A stretch of DNA of 14,600 bases from Oscillospiraceae bacterium. GTDB taxonomy: Bacteria; Bacillota; Clostridia; Oscillospirales; Ruminococcaceae. Each line of letters begins with the position of its first letter. Position 1 is the first letter of the stretch. The stretch is from positions 6,677 to 21,276 of the forward strand of contig DQFX01000077.1 in NCBI GenBank assembly GCA_003531585.1. The letters are read 5' to 3'. Under the pieces are notes generated by a model. That model was given only the letters and a program-made list of their open reading frames with translations. It was not told where the DNA came from and ran no database searches. Shown in pieces: positions 1 to 7,636 of this stretch. A program made the translations under genes and the position numbers.

Positions 1-12
1 TCTGCTCGTGTC

Positions 13-27
13 CCGGTTTTTAGAGGT
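13..27 (+). repeat. 15-bp repeat, inverted copy at the right edge
   Basis: The sequence CCGGTTTTTAGAGGT recurs exactly, in inverted orientation, at 14578-14592. The match stops at both ends of these 15 bases. It may be part of a dispersed intergenic repeat or a chance match; the window is too short to tell. Confidence 0.35.
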
Positions 28-32
28 TCCCA

Positions 33-70
33 TAATAAATGGGCTGGCAGAAATCTGTCAGCCTTTATTA
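33..70. terminator. Hairpin downstream of the AraC-family gene, probable bidirectional terminator
   Basis: A 9-bp stem (42-50 with 55-63, one G-U pair, AAAT loop) is extended by TAATAAA at 33-39 pairing with TTTATTA at 64-70 across a two-base bulge. It lies about 60 bases beyond the stop codon of the minus-strand AraC-family gene. The A/T flanks would give a short U-rich tail in either direction. The tail is weak, so termination efficiency is uncertain. Confidence 0.5.
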
Positions 71-131
71 GACTGCCATGCTGCATTTTTTTCAAATCAG
101 ATTTTCGGCTGATATGCGAGTATACGGCCGG

Positions 132-941
132 TCATTTGACATTTCTGAACGCGGAAGGCGTCATGCCTTCGTAGCGCCTGAACAGCTTGCAGAAGTAGCT
201 TTCCGAGCCGAATCCGGTCTGCTCTGCAATATCTGCGATGGAAAGCTCAGTCGAGGTAAGAAGCGACTTTGCCTCCTGGATGCGGCGCTTCGCGATGTAC
301 TCCATCGGCCGCAGACCCAGGATATTCCGGAAAAGAAGGCAGAGGTGCTGCTTCGATACCCCTGCGGAGCTGCACAGGTCGTCCATTCCCAGCGGCTCTG
401 CGAAGCGGCTGTTTATCAGGTCGAGCGCTCTCATGAGCGCAGGGGATGGCGCTCTGGACGAGCTTTCCGACGAGATGAGCCGGTAGAACTCGATAAGAAA
501 ATCATACAAATAACCGGAAGCCCTGAAATTCCCGAAGAAGCTGTCCGCACGGATCGCGTCGTGCATTTTGCGGAAGATGTGTTCCAGGGTTCTGGTGTCG
601 CTCAGCTCGAAAACCCCGGGCTGCTCAAGCCCGAACTGCCGGAGTACTTCCTCAGCTGCGCTTCCTCCTGGAATTACCCAGTGTATGTCCCAGACGTCCT
701 CGTTGGCGTAGTATTCGTGCGGGAGCGCCGCCGGCAGGAATATCGCAGAACCTGCGGGAACATTCAGCCGGTTTCCGCTAATGACGAGCGTTCCGCTTCC
801 GCGGGTGCAGAACAGTATCTGCGGCGAGCTGTGACCCTCCGGCCGCACAACGTGATCCTGACAGAGGTGCAGCCCCATATTCAGCAGAAAAATGGGAAGC
901 TGCTGTTCGCCGCGAAATATCGGGTAATCGGAATAAACCAA
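132..941 (-). CDS. AraC-family transcriptional regulator (cupin sensor + double HTH)
   Basis: Predicted cytoplasmic activator or repressor of the adjacent GH2 genes. Numbering from the TTG start, an N-terminal cupin-like sensor (about residues 20-90, with HLCQDHVVRPEGH and a double-stranded beta-helix pattern) is followed by a C-terminal AraC DNA-binding domain. Its two helix-turn-helix units are near residues 186-207 and 235-256 (SIADIAEQTGFGSESYFCKLFRR). The frame is open up to an ATG at 986, but the best promoter has its -10 at 977-982, so that ATG lies upstream of the transcript start. The in-frame ATG at 962 has no Shine-Dalgarno sequence. TTG at 941 has AGGAG (950-954) with 8-base spacing, so I chose it; 962 is the alternative. 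The gene is divergent from the beta-galactosidase gene, the usual layout for a local sugar-responsive regulator. The inducer is not evident from sequence. Confidence 0.9.
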   Translation of the reverse strand: MVYSDYPIFRGEQQLPIFLLNMGLHLCQDHVVRPEGHSSPQILFCTRGSGTLVISGNRLNVPAGSAIFLPAALPHEYYANEDVWDIHWVIPGGSAAEEVLRQFGLEQPGVFELSDTRTLEHIFRKMHDAIRADSFFGNFRASGYLYDFLIEFYRLISSESSSRAPSPALMRALDLINSRFAEPLGMDDLCSSAGVSKQHLCLLFRNILGLRPMEYIAKRRIQEAKSLLTSTELSIADIAEQTGFGSESYFCKLFRRYEGMTPSAFRNVK

Positions 942-976
942 AAAATCCACTCCTATATTCATATCGTTATAAAATA

Positions 977-1005
977 ATAATATCATCTATTGACAGGGTT
1001 GTCAA
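977..1005 (-). promoter_or_regulatory. Promoter of the AraC-family gene
   Basis: On the minus strand, TTGACA (1000-1005) and TATTAT (977-982) are separated by exactly 17 bases. Transcription should start near 970, which supports the downstream TTG start of the regulator. This -35 box lies inside the spacer of the opposing beta-galactosidase promoter. Confidence 0.7.
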
Positions 1006-1007
1006 TA
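988..1007. promoter_or_regulatory. Perfect 8-4-8 inverted repeat shared by two divergent promoters
   Basis: TATTGACA (988-995) and TGTCAATA (1000-1007) are perfect inverted arms around GGGT. Each arm contains the -35 hexamer of one promoter: the left arm for the plus-strand hydrolase operon, the right arm for the minus-strand regulator. It could be a protein operator, or simply two -35 boxes placed in mirror image. Confidence 0.65.
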
Positions 1008-1018
1008 TGCTGTACAAT
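990..1018 (+). promoter_or_regulatory. Promoter of the beta-galactosidase operon
   Basis: Consensus TTGACA (990-995) and near-consensus TACAAT (1013-1018) are separated by 17 bases. The start site would be near 1025, giving a leader of about 20 bases before the ATG at 1047. Confidence 0.75.
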
Positions 1019-1046
1019 AAAAATAACAAAATCACTGGAGGTCAAT

Positions 1047-4000
1047 ATGGATATTTCAGCTATTTCAAAGAAAAATTCGCCCAAGAACCGCATGATTTAC
1101 CATGAGGATCCGCAGGCGCTGCATATCGGAACGCTTCCGAAGCACTGCTATTTCATACCGTTCGCACCCGGCGAGGACTCGTTTTCCGCCCGCGAAAACT
1201 CCTCGCGGTTCGAACTGCTGAACGGAGAGTGGGACTTTCGCTATTATGACAGTATCGTTGACATGGAGGACGATTTCACCGTGCTTCCAGGCCGCGAAAA
1301 AATGCCGGTGCCGTCCAACTGGCAGCTCCATGGGCATGACAAGCCGCAGTATACGAATATCGCCTACCCGATACCCTACGACCCGCCTTATGTCCCGGAC
1401 GATATCCCGGTCGGAGTTTACAGCCGGAATTATAGCTACAATCCCGATGGAATGCGCAGAATACTGACGTTTGAAGGCGCTGATAGCTGTCTGTATCTTT
1501 ACATCAACGGAGTGTTTGTGGGTTATTCCCAGGTGTCGCACAGCACTTGCGAGTTTGATGTCACACAGTACCTCCGGGAAGGCGAAAACCGCATTACAGC
1601 GGCAGTGCTCAAATGGTGCGACGGAACCTACCTTGAGGATCAGGACAAATTCCGGCTCTCGGGAATATTTCGTGATGTGTACATGCTCTCAAGACCGGAA
1701 AAGCGGCTTGAAAACTACATCGTAAAAACCGAACTTTCAGAGGATCTCACCTCTGCAAAGCTGATATTCACTCCGTCCGGAAGCCCCGCAGAATGCACTC
1801 TCCACGACGATTCCGGCAGGCTGATTTCGAACTTTTCGGCGGCAGACGGCGAAACTATTTCCGTGGAAATATCCGACCCGAAGCTCTGGAATGCCGAAAC
1901 GCCGTACCTCTACCGTCTGACTATAAACGCAGGCGGCGAAACCATCGGCGAGCGTGTGGGATTCCGCAGGATATGCGTTGAGAACGGCGTTGTTAAGCTG
2001 AACGGAACCCCGATAAAATTCAAGGGCGTGAACCGCCACGACAGCTACCCTGACACCGGGTACTACGCGCCGCTGGACAAAATGCGGCTCGACCTCACGC
2101 AGATGAAACGCCACAATATAAACGCCGTCAGGACGTCGCACTACCCGAATGCGCCGCAGTTCTATCAGCTCTGCGACGAGCTGGGGCTGTATGTGATAGA
2201 CGAAGCCGACGTTGAAACGCACGGCTGCGTTATAGTCTACAACGACCTAAAGTGGAGCAAGGGATACGACGGAATCGCGCTTCTTGCCTCGGACGAGCGC
2301 TTTAAAACAGCGATATGCGATCGCGCCGAATCCCTGGTAAAACGGGATATCAACCGCCCCTGCGTTCTGCTCTGGTCGCTGGGCAACGAAAGCGGCTGGG
2401 GTACGAATTTCCTGGCGGCGGGGCAGCTTGTGAAGTCGCTGGACGACACCCGGCTCCTGCATTACGAAAGCACTTACCGTCTTGACGATACGCCGACCGA
2501 TATCCTCGACCTCGTATCTAAAATGTACCCCTCCAGTCAGGAAATGAAGGATTACCTTGCCGACGAAAAGGAGACCCGTCCGTATATCCTCTGCGAGTAC
2601 TGCCACGCGATGGGCAACGGCCCCGGCGACCTTGAGAATTACCACAGCACGTTTTATTCCAACGAGCGATTCTGCGGCGGGTTCATCTGGGAGTGGGCAG
2701 ATCATTCGTTTCCGCTTGGGCTCACGCCCGACGGCAGAATAAAATACGGCTATGGCGGCGATTTCGGCGAGCGCCACCACGACGGCAACTTCTGTATGGA
2801 CGCTCTGAATTATCCCGACCGCACGCCGCACACAGGGCTTCTGGAAGCAAAGCAGGTGTACCGTCCAGTCCGCGTAACAGCGGGGGAGGCCGGACGCTTC
2901 ATTTTCAGCAGCACGCTTGAATTCGCGGACGCGGGACGGCTCCTAGACTGCCGCTGGGAGATCTCCAGAGCCGGAGTGACGACCTGCGCGGGAACGCTGA
3001 ATTTCTCACTTCCGCCGATGGGAACTGCGGAGATATCCGTTCCAGAGGCAGCCGAGCCTTCCAACGAGGAATCCTATATCCGCTTCGTGTTCACTGCTAA
3101 GGAGGAAACTCCGTACTGTGAAAAGGGGCATGAGGTCTGCTTTGACCAGGTAAAACTGTGCGTAGGAAAGCCCTTGGCAGAACCCGCGCCTGAAACCCCG
3201 GTCAAAGTGGAGGAAACAGCGTTTATCGTCAGCGTGACCTCCGGGGAGACCGTGTTCCGGTTCAACAAGCGGCTGTCTGCGTTTGACTCCATAAAGCACA
3301 GCGGGAAGGAGCTGCTTGATAGACCGCTGAGCTTCAATTTCTTCCGCGCACCAGTTGATAACGACGTAATGAAAAACGACTGGTACGCCGCGCACCTGAA
3401 TGAACTTACACCGCGCAATTACGGTGTGACCGTTGATTCCACCCCGATTTCCGCGGAAATAAAGCTGCGCCAGTCGATGTCGTGGGGAGTTCACCAGCCC
3501 GCGGCTTACATGGACGTGACTTACCGGATATCCGGCGGCGCGCTTGATATCGAGTGTTCTGCGGAGTTCTCAAACAAGGTTGAAATGCTGCCGAGATTCG
3601 GAATTCGCGCGTTCCTGCCCCGAAGATTCTCGCAGGTCGAGTATTACGGATACGGCCCGTATGAGAGCTACGCCGACAAACACCAGGCAAGCTGGGTAGG
3701 GAAGTTCACAGCGGACGTCAGCGAACTTCACGAGGATTACATCAGACCGCAGGAGAATTCCTCGCACTGGGGCTGCGCATACGTCGAGCTGACCGACGGC
3801 GAGACCGCTCTGCGGTTCGCCTCCGACCCAGGATTTTCGTTCAACGCCTCGGAGTACACGCAGGAGGAGCTTGCGGCGAAGCGGCACAATTTTGAACTTG
3901 AAAAATGCGGAAGCAGCGTTGTTTGCATAGACAGCCGAATGGCGGGAGTTGGCTCCAATGCCTGCGGCCCGGCGCTGGACGATAAATACCGCCTGCCGCT

Positions 4001-4055
4001 GCCGGAGATCTCCGCGAAGTTCCGAATTGAAATAAGCACCAAGGAGAAACACTGA
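1047..4055 (+). CDS. lacZ: Beta-galactosidase, GH2, LacZ type
   Basis: Predicted retaining beta-galactosidase that hydrolyses terminal beta-D-galactosyl residues, such as those of lactose. It is about 1002 residues, close to E. coli LacZ (1023). Domain order is typical: GH2 sugar-binding sandwich with EDQDKFRLSGIFRDV, immunoglobulin-like domain, TIM barrel (about 300-600), then the LacZ small-chain domain (about 730-1000) with YYGYGPYESYAD near residue 866. Visible catalytic features are NRHDSYP, the metal-site motif DVETHG (E390, H392), acid/base E448 in WSLGNESGWG, nucleophile E517 in ILCEYCHAMGNGPG, and FFRAPVDNDV. The start is ATG 1047, preceded by GGAGGT (1038-1043); an open extension back to an ATG at 990 overlaps the -35 box and is rejected. 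No signal peptide is visible, so it is probably cytoplasmic. Its stop codon overlaps the next gene's start by one base, indicating translational coupling. Activity on galactosides other than lactose is possible. Confidence 0.93.
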   Translation: MDISAISKKNSPKNRMIYHEDPQALHIGTLPKHCYFIPFAPGEDSFSARENSSRFELLNGEWDFRYYDSIVDMEDDFTVLPGREKMPVPSNWQLHGHDKPQYTNIAYPIPYDPPYVPDDIPVGVYSRNYSYNPDGMRRILTFEGADSCLYLYINGVFVGYSQVSHSTCEFDVTQYLREGENRITAAVLKWCDGTYLEDQDKFRLSGIFRDVYMLSRPEKRLENYIVKTELSEDLTSAKLIFTPSGSPAECTLHDDSGRLISNFSAADGETISVEISDPKLWNAETPYLYRLTINAGGETIGERVGFRRICVENGVVKLNGTPIKFKGVNRHDSYPDTGYYAPLDKMRLDLTQMKRHNINAVRTSHYPNAPQFYQLCDELGLYVIDEADVETHGCVIVYNDLKWSKGYDGIALLASDERFKTAICDRAESLVKRDINRPCVLLWSLGNESGWGTNFLAAGQLVKSLDDTRLLHYESTYRLDDTPTDILDLVSKMYPSSQEMKDYLADEKETRPYILCEYCHAMGNGPGDLENYHSTFYSNERFCGGFIWEWADHSFPLGLTPDGRIKYGYGGDFGERHHDGNFCMDALNYPDRTPHTGLLEAKQVYRPVRVTAGEAGRFIFSSTLEFADAGRLLDCRWEISRAGVTTCAGTLNFSLPPMGTAEISVPEAAEPSNEESYIRFVFTAKEETPYCEKGHEVCFDQVKLCVGKPLAEPAPETPVKVEETAFIVSVTSGETVFRFNKRLSAFDSIKHSGKELLDRPLSFNFFRAPVDNDVMKNDWYAAHLNELTPRNYGVTVDSTPISAEIKLRQSMSWGVHQPAAYMDVTYRISGGALDIECSAEFSNKVEMLPRFGIRAFLPRRFSQVEYYGYGPYESYADKHQASWVGKFTADVSELHEDYIRPQENSSHWGCAYVELTDGETALRFASDPGFSFNASEYTQEELAAKRHNFELEKCGSSVVCIDSRMAGVGSNACGPALDDKYRLPLPEISAKFRIEISTKEKH

Positions 4056-7000
4056 TGAATTTTTGCGATACCTACAATAACCGCAGGCTGTTTTGCAGCG
4101 GCTGGGAATTTTTCAAGGCGCCTTTTGGCTCTGAATATTCCGACGGCTTTGATTTCAGGGCGGTTGACCTCCCGCACGACTGGCTGATTTACAACACTAA
4201 TAATCTGTATGAGACCTCCACGGGCTGGTATAGGAAGAGCTTCAGTTATGAAAAGAAGCCCGGAGTGCGCACTTACATAAGATTTGACGGCGTGTACATG
4301 GATTCTCACGTGTACATCAACGGAAAGACTGCCGGCGAGTGGAAGTACGGATATTCCGCGTTCCAGTTTGATATAACCGACCTCGTCGTGAACGGCGAAA
4401 ATACGATAACTGTCCGCGTCGACCACCGCGCGCCGAACTCCCGCTGGTATTCCGGCGCAGGAATTTACCGCAGCGTGTGGCTGTGCGAATCTCCCGAAAT
4501 GCGCTTCGGAAACGATGGCGTGTACATTTCCACGGAAAAGAACGGCGAGGATTGGACAGTAACCGTGACCTCCGAGGTACTGCGCCCTGCGGGGACTCCG
4601 ATAGCAGGAATAAGGCTCCGTCAGACCGTGCTTGACCCTGACGGAAACGCCGCCGCTTCCGCTGAATCTGACGCCTGCGCCGCTGATTTCTCCTGCATTC
4701 CGGAGGCTGTCCGGGTGGACGGAGCCAGCTATTCCGTAACAACGCAGAACCTGCGCGTTGATTCCCCGGCGCTCTGGGATATCGAGTCCCCGAAGCTGTA
4801 CACGCTGGTTTCCGAGATAATATCCGGTGGCGACGTTGTTCAGCGCATTTCGCAGCGGTTCGGATTCCGCACGGCGGAGTTCACCACCGACCGGGGATTT
4901 TTCCTCAACGGGCGGCATGTGAAGCTGCACGGCTCCTGCGAGCACCACGACAACGGCTGCCTGGGCGCGGTCTCCAACAGAGCCGCGATTCTGCGCAGGT
5001 TCAGAAAGCTACGTGAGATGGGAGTTAACGCGATAAGAACTTCCCACAACATGCCCGCGCAGGAATTCATGGAACTTGCCGACGAATTCGGAATGCTGAT
5101 CCTCTCCGAGGGCTTCGACATGTGGGAGCGCAGCAAGACCGACTACGACTATGCGCGTTTCTTTGACGAGTGGGTAGAAAAGGACGTGGCTTCCTGGGTA
5201 AGGCGCGACCGGAATCACCCCTCCATTATCGGCTGGAGCATAGGAAACGAGATATTCGACACCCACGCCGACGAGCGCGGTCAGGAGGTAACGTCGCTGC
5301 TAAGGCGGCTGGTGAAGCTCCACGACCCGCAGGGCAACGGATATGTTACCTTTGGCTCGAATTACATGCAGTGGGAGAACGGCCAGAAGTGCGCCGATAT
5401 TCTGAAGCTGGCGGGCTACAATTACGGCGAGCGGCTCTACAACGAGCACCACGAGGCTCACCCCGACTGGGCGATCTACGGCAGCGAGACTGCCTCGGTG
5501 GTTCAGAGCCGCGGCATATATCACTTCCCGCTCTCGCAGACCGTACTCGCGGACGATGACGAGCAGTGCTCCTCGATTGGAAATAGCTGCACCGGCTGGG
5601 GCGCGAAGAACACCGAGGAGTGCATTATAAAGGACAGAGACGCGGAATTCTGCGCGGGTCAGTTCATCTGGACTGGATTCGACTACATCGGTGAGCCTAC
5701 CCCGTACAGCACGAAGAATTCCTATTTCGGTCAGTACGACACCGCGGGATTCCCGAAAGACAGCGCGTACGTTTTCCGCGCAGAGTGGACGGACTATAAG
5801 AAGGCTCCGTTCGTTCATATTTTCCCGCACTGGGATTTCAACGAGGGTCAGCCGGTAGATGTCAGAGTTTGTTCCAATGCGCCGAGGGTGGAGCTTTTCC
5901 TGAACGGAGAATCTCAGGGAGCGTTCGACATCGACCACAAGCACGGTCAGAAGCTGACATCAGACTACATTATTCCCTATCACAAGGGCGAGCTGCGCGC
6001 AGTGGCGTACGATGAAAACGGAAACATCATCGCGGAGGATACAGCGCGTTCCTTCGGCGACGCCGTGAAGCTGGAAGCAGTACCGGACAAAACCGCGCTG
6101 CATGCCGACAGCAGCGACCTTATCTACATTGAGATAGCCGCATACGACGAAAACGGAACATTCTGCGCCAACGCAAGCAACCGTGTGAACGTCACGGTGT
6201 CTGGCGCGGGAAGGCTCCTCGGACTGGACAACGGCGACAGCACCGATTACGACCAGTACAAAGGAACCTCGCGCAGGCTTTTTTCCGGCAGACTTCTCGC
6301 TGTGATAGGCGCCACGGAAACCGCCGGAGATATCCGGGTGAAGGTGCAGTCCCCGGGGCTGCCGGAGTGTTCCGTAACGCTCACAGCCGAGAAATCGGAG
6401 AATGAGTCCGGCGTTTCCTGCAAAGAAGTGCTGAAATTTGTTCCCACCGAGTGTGGAAGAAACGACGAGATACCCGTCCGCAAGGTCGAACTGCTGGCGG
6501 ACGCGCTGGAGTTCACGCCCGACCGCCGCGAGATAACCGTAAGAACGCTGATTTTCCCGGCAAACGCGGACATGGCAGGTGATATCGAGTACCGCGTGAC
6601 GAACATTACCGGAATAGTAACCAACATCGCAGACTGCGTAGTAAACGCGGACAGCACAGTGACCGTCCGGGCGAAGGGCGACGGGGAGTTTTATCTCAGG
6701 GCGCTCTGTAAAAACGGAACGGACAGAGTGCATATTCTGTCGGTGCTGCCGTTCAGGGCAGCAGGGCTTGGAGCCGCGTTCATCGACGCATATGGCTTCG
6801 TTGCAGGCGGTCTGTATTCCAGAGCCAGCGAGAATATTTGCAGCGGCGTGAACCGCGGCGTTGGATTCGCATTCGGCGGAACCTCATGGGCGGCGTACGA
6901 TAATGTAGACTTCGGGCGCGACGGCTCCGATATAGTGACCGTTTCAATCTGGGCGAACACGCTCGATCCGGTCAGACTGCGGGTGTGGGACGGGATTCCC

Positions 7001-7528
7001 GGCGATGGCGAGTTGATCGGTGAATTCACCTACCATGAGGAGCCGAACTGGATGGTATTTGTTCCGGAGACATACCGGCTTGCAAAGAAGCTGCGCGGAG
7101 TTCACACTATCTGCATGGAGACCGACTGTGGCTACCAGATGAGCGGCTTCAGATTCGAGCGCGTGCGCCGGGAGTTTTCGGAGATAAACTCGGCTTCGGC
7201 TGAGCAGATTTACGGCGACAAGTTCACCAAGTGTGAGGACGAAGTGACAGGGATCGGCAACAATGTCGTGCTTGATTTCGGCGAGTTTGACTTCACGGAC
7301 GAGCAGCCGTCGAAGCTCGTTATCTGCGGAAGATCCCCGCTGCCGCTGAACAGTATCCACCTTACCGCCGGAACAGAGCGTATTCTCTGCGAGTTCAGAA
7401 CGGAAGGCGAATCCGGCTACGTTGAGCGTGAGTTCCCGCTGGATGGCATTGCAGGTAAGCAGAACATCAGTTTTACGTTCCTTCCCGGCAGCGATTTCGA
7501 TTTTAGATCGTTCAGATTTGAAAAGTAA
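4055..7528 (+). CDS. GH2 beta-galactosidase-like hydrolase with C-terminal CBM-like modules
   Basis: Retaining exo-beta-glycosidase, most likely a beta-galactosidase. Domains in order: GH2 sugar-binding sandwich (1-165, with WYSGAGIYRSVWL), immunoglobulin-like domain (170-275), TIM barrel (280-585), DUF4982-type domain (585-665, with VELFLNG), GH2 C5-like domain (670-775), another beta-sandwich (about 806-898), then two carbohydrate-binding-like modules (about 905-1037 and 1050-1157). Predicted acid/base is E399 (GWSIGNEI) and nucleophile E478 (YGSETAS). RTSHNMP and GQFIWTGFDYIGEPTPY are typical of this GH2 branch. ATG overlaps the upstream stop (TGATG) and has AAGGAG at 4041-4046. No signal peptide is visible, so it probably works in the cytoplasm beside the LacZ-type enzyme. 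Substrate is uncertain: beta-glucuronidase or another GH2 specificity cannot be excluded. The domain boundaries and the family of the last two modules are inferred from pattern only. Confidence 0.9.
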   Translation: MNFCDTYNNRRLFCSGWEFFKAPFGSEYSDGFDFRAVDLPHDWLIYNTNNLYETSTGWYRKSFSYEKKPGVRTYIRFDGVYMDSHVYINGKTAGEWKYGYSAFQFDITDLVVNGENTITVRVDHRAPNSRWYSGAGIYRSVWLCESPEMRFGNDGVYISTEKNGEDWTVTVTSEVLRPAGTPIAGIRLRQTVLDPDGNAAASAESDACAADFSCIPEAVRVDGASYSVTTQNLRVDSPALWDIESPKLYTLVSEIISGGDVVQRISQRFGFRTAEFTTDRGFFLNGRHVKLHGSCEHHDNGCLGAVSNRAAILRRFRKLREMGVNAIRTSHNMPAQEFMELADEFGMLILSEGFDMWERSKTDYDYARFFDEWVEKDVASWVRRDRNHPSIIGWSIGNEIFDTHADERGQEVTSLLRRLVKLHDPQGNGYVTFGSNYMQWENGQKCADILKLAGYNYGERLYNEHHEAHPDWAIYGSETASVVQSRGIYHFPLSQTVLADDDEQCSSIGNSCTGWGAKNTEECIIKDRDAEFCAGQFIWTGFDYIGEPTPYSTKNSYFGQYDTAGFPKDSAYVFRAEWTDYKKAPFVHIFPHWDFNEGQPVDVRVCSNAPRVELFLNGESQGAFDIDHKHGQKLTSDYIIPYHKGELRAVAYDENGNIIAEDTARSFGDAVKLEAVPDKTALHADSSDLIYIEIAAYDENGTFCANASNRVNVTVSGAGRLLGLDNGDSTDYDQYKGTSRRLFSGRLLAVIGATETAGDIRVKVQSPGLPECSVTLTAEKSENESGVSCKEVLKFVPTECGRNDEIPVRKVELLADALEFTPDRREITVRTLIFPANADMAGDIEYRVTNITGIVTNIADCVVNADSTVTVRAKGDGEFYLRALCKNGTDRVHILSVLPFRAAGLGAAFIDAYGFVAGGLYSRASENICSGVNRGVGFAFGGTSWAAYDNVDFGRDGSDIVTVSIWANTLDPVRLRVWDGIPGDGELIGEFTYHEEPNWMVFVPETYRLAKKLRGVHTICMETDCGYQMSGFRFERVRREFSEINSASAEQIYGDKFTKCEDEVTGIGNNVVLDFGEFDFTDEQPSKLVICGRSPLPLNSIHLTAGTERILCEFRTEGESGYVEREFPLDGIAGKQNISFTFLPGSDFDFRSFRFEK

Positions 7529-7561
7529 AAAGAAATTTAAGTAATTACCTGATTTTTACTT
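7523..7561 (+). terminator. Weak A/T-rich hairpin after the GH2 operon
   Basis: AAGTAAAAA (7523-7531) can pair with TTTTTACTT (7553-7561) around a 21-base loop, and GCATTTTTC follows. It overlaps the stop codon region of the GH2 gene and the -35 box of the next promoter. It may be a leaky terminator that lets some readthrough into the binding-protein gene. The stem has only one G-C pair, so support is modest. Confidence 0.35.
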
Positions 7562-7588
7562 GCATTTTTCTTCGGAAAGGTGTATAAT
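7560..7588 (+). promoter_or_regulatory. Promoter of the solute-binding lipoprotein gene
   Basis: TTGCAT (7560-7565) and perfect TATAAT (7583-7588) lie 17 bases apart. The start site is expected near 7594-7596. The binding protein can therefore be expressed independently of the two upstream hydrolases. Confidence 0.75.
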
Positions 7589-7601
7589 GTAAACGTTATC
7601 T
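7588..7601 (+). promoter_or_regulatory. cre-like / LacI-family operator over the transcription start
   Basis: TGTAAACGTTATCT matches the Firmicutes cre consensus TGNAANCGNWNNCA at every fixed position except the last. It overlaps the last base of the -10 box and the expected start site, where a bound CcpA or other LacI/GalR-family protein would repress. No regulator with an HTH of that family is encoded in this window. Confidence 0.45.
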
Positions 7602-7603
7602 TG

Positions 7604-7616
7604 ATGATGACATCAT
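7604..7616. promoter_or_regulatory. 13-bp palindrome in the 5' leader of the binding-protein gene
   Basis: ATGATG-A-CATCAT is a perfect inverted repeat about 10 to 20 bases after the predicted start site. A one-base centre is poorly suited to an RNA hairpin, so a DNA operator is the likelier reading. The binding protein is unknown. Confidence 0.35.
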
Positions 7617-7636
7617 AAGAAATCAGGAGGAGAAAC

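Noticed and set aside
221..375. Considered whether the EAL protein's GGDEF (residue range 221-375) might be a second active cyclase
   Set aside because: The signature GGDEF is replaced by IGEGC and other metal and substrate residues are not recognisable, so only a regulatory role is plausible. The coordinates given here are protein residues of the gene at 9213-11156, not bases.
78..977. 299-codon plus-strand open frame opposite the AraC-family gene
   Set aside because: The minus strand encodes an unmistakable AraC HTH; the plus-strand product has no motif.
990..1046. N-terminal extension of the beta-galactosidase from ATG 990
   Set aside because: It overlaps the -35 box and promoter, has no ribosome binding site and adds residues foreign to GH2. 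ATG 1047 has GGAGGT in front.
3737..4948. 403-codon open frame on the minus strand antisense to the two GH2 genes
   Set aside because: It lies fully opposite well-supported GH2 coding sequence, crosses their junction, shows no recognisable domain and has Arg/Val/Ala-rich composition typical of antisense shadows.
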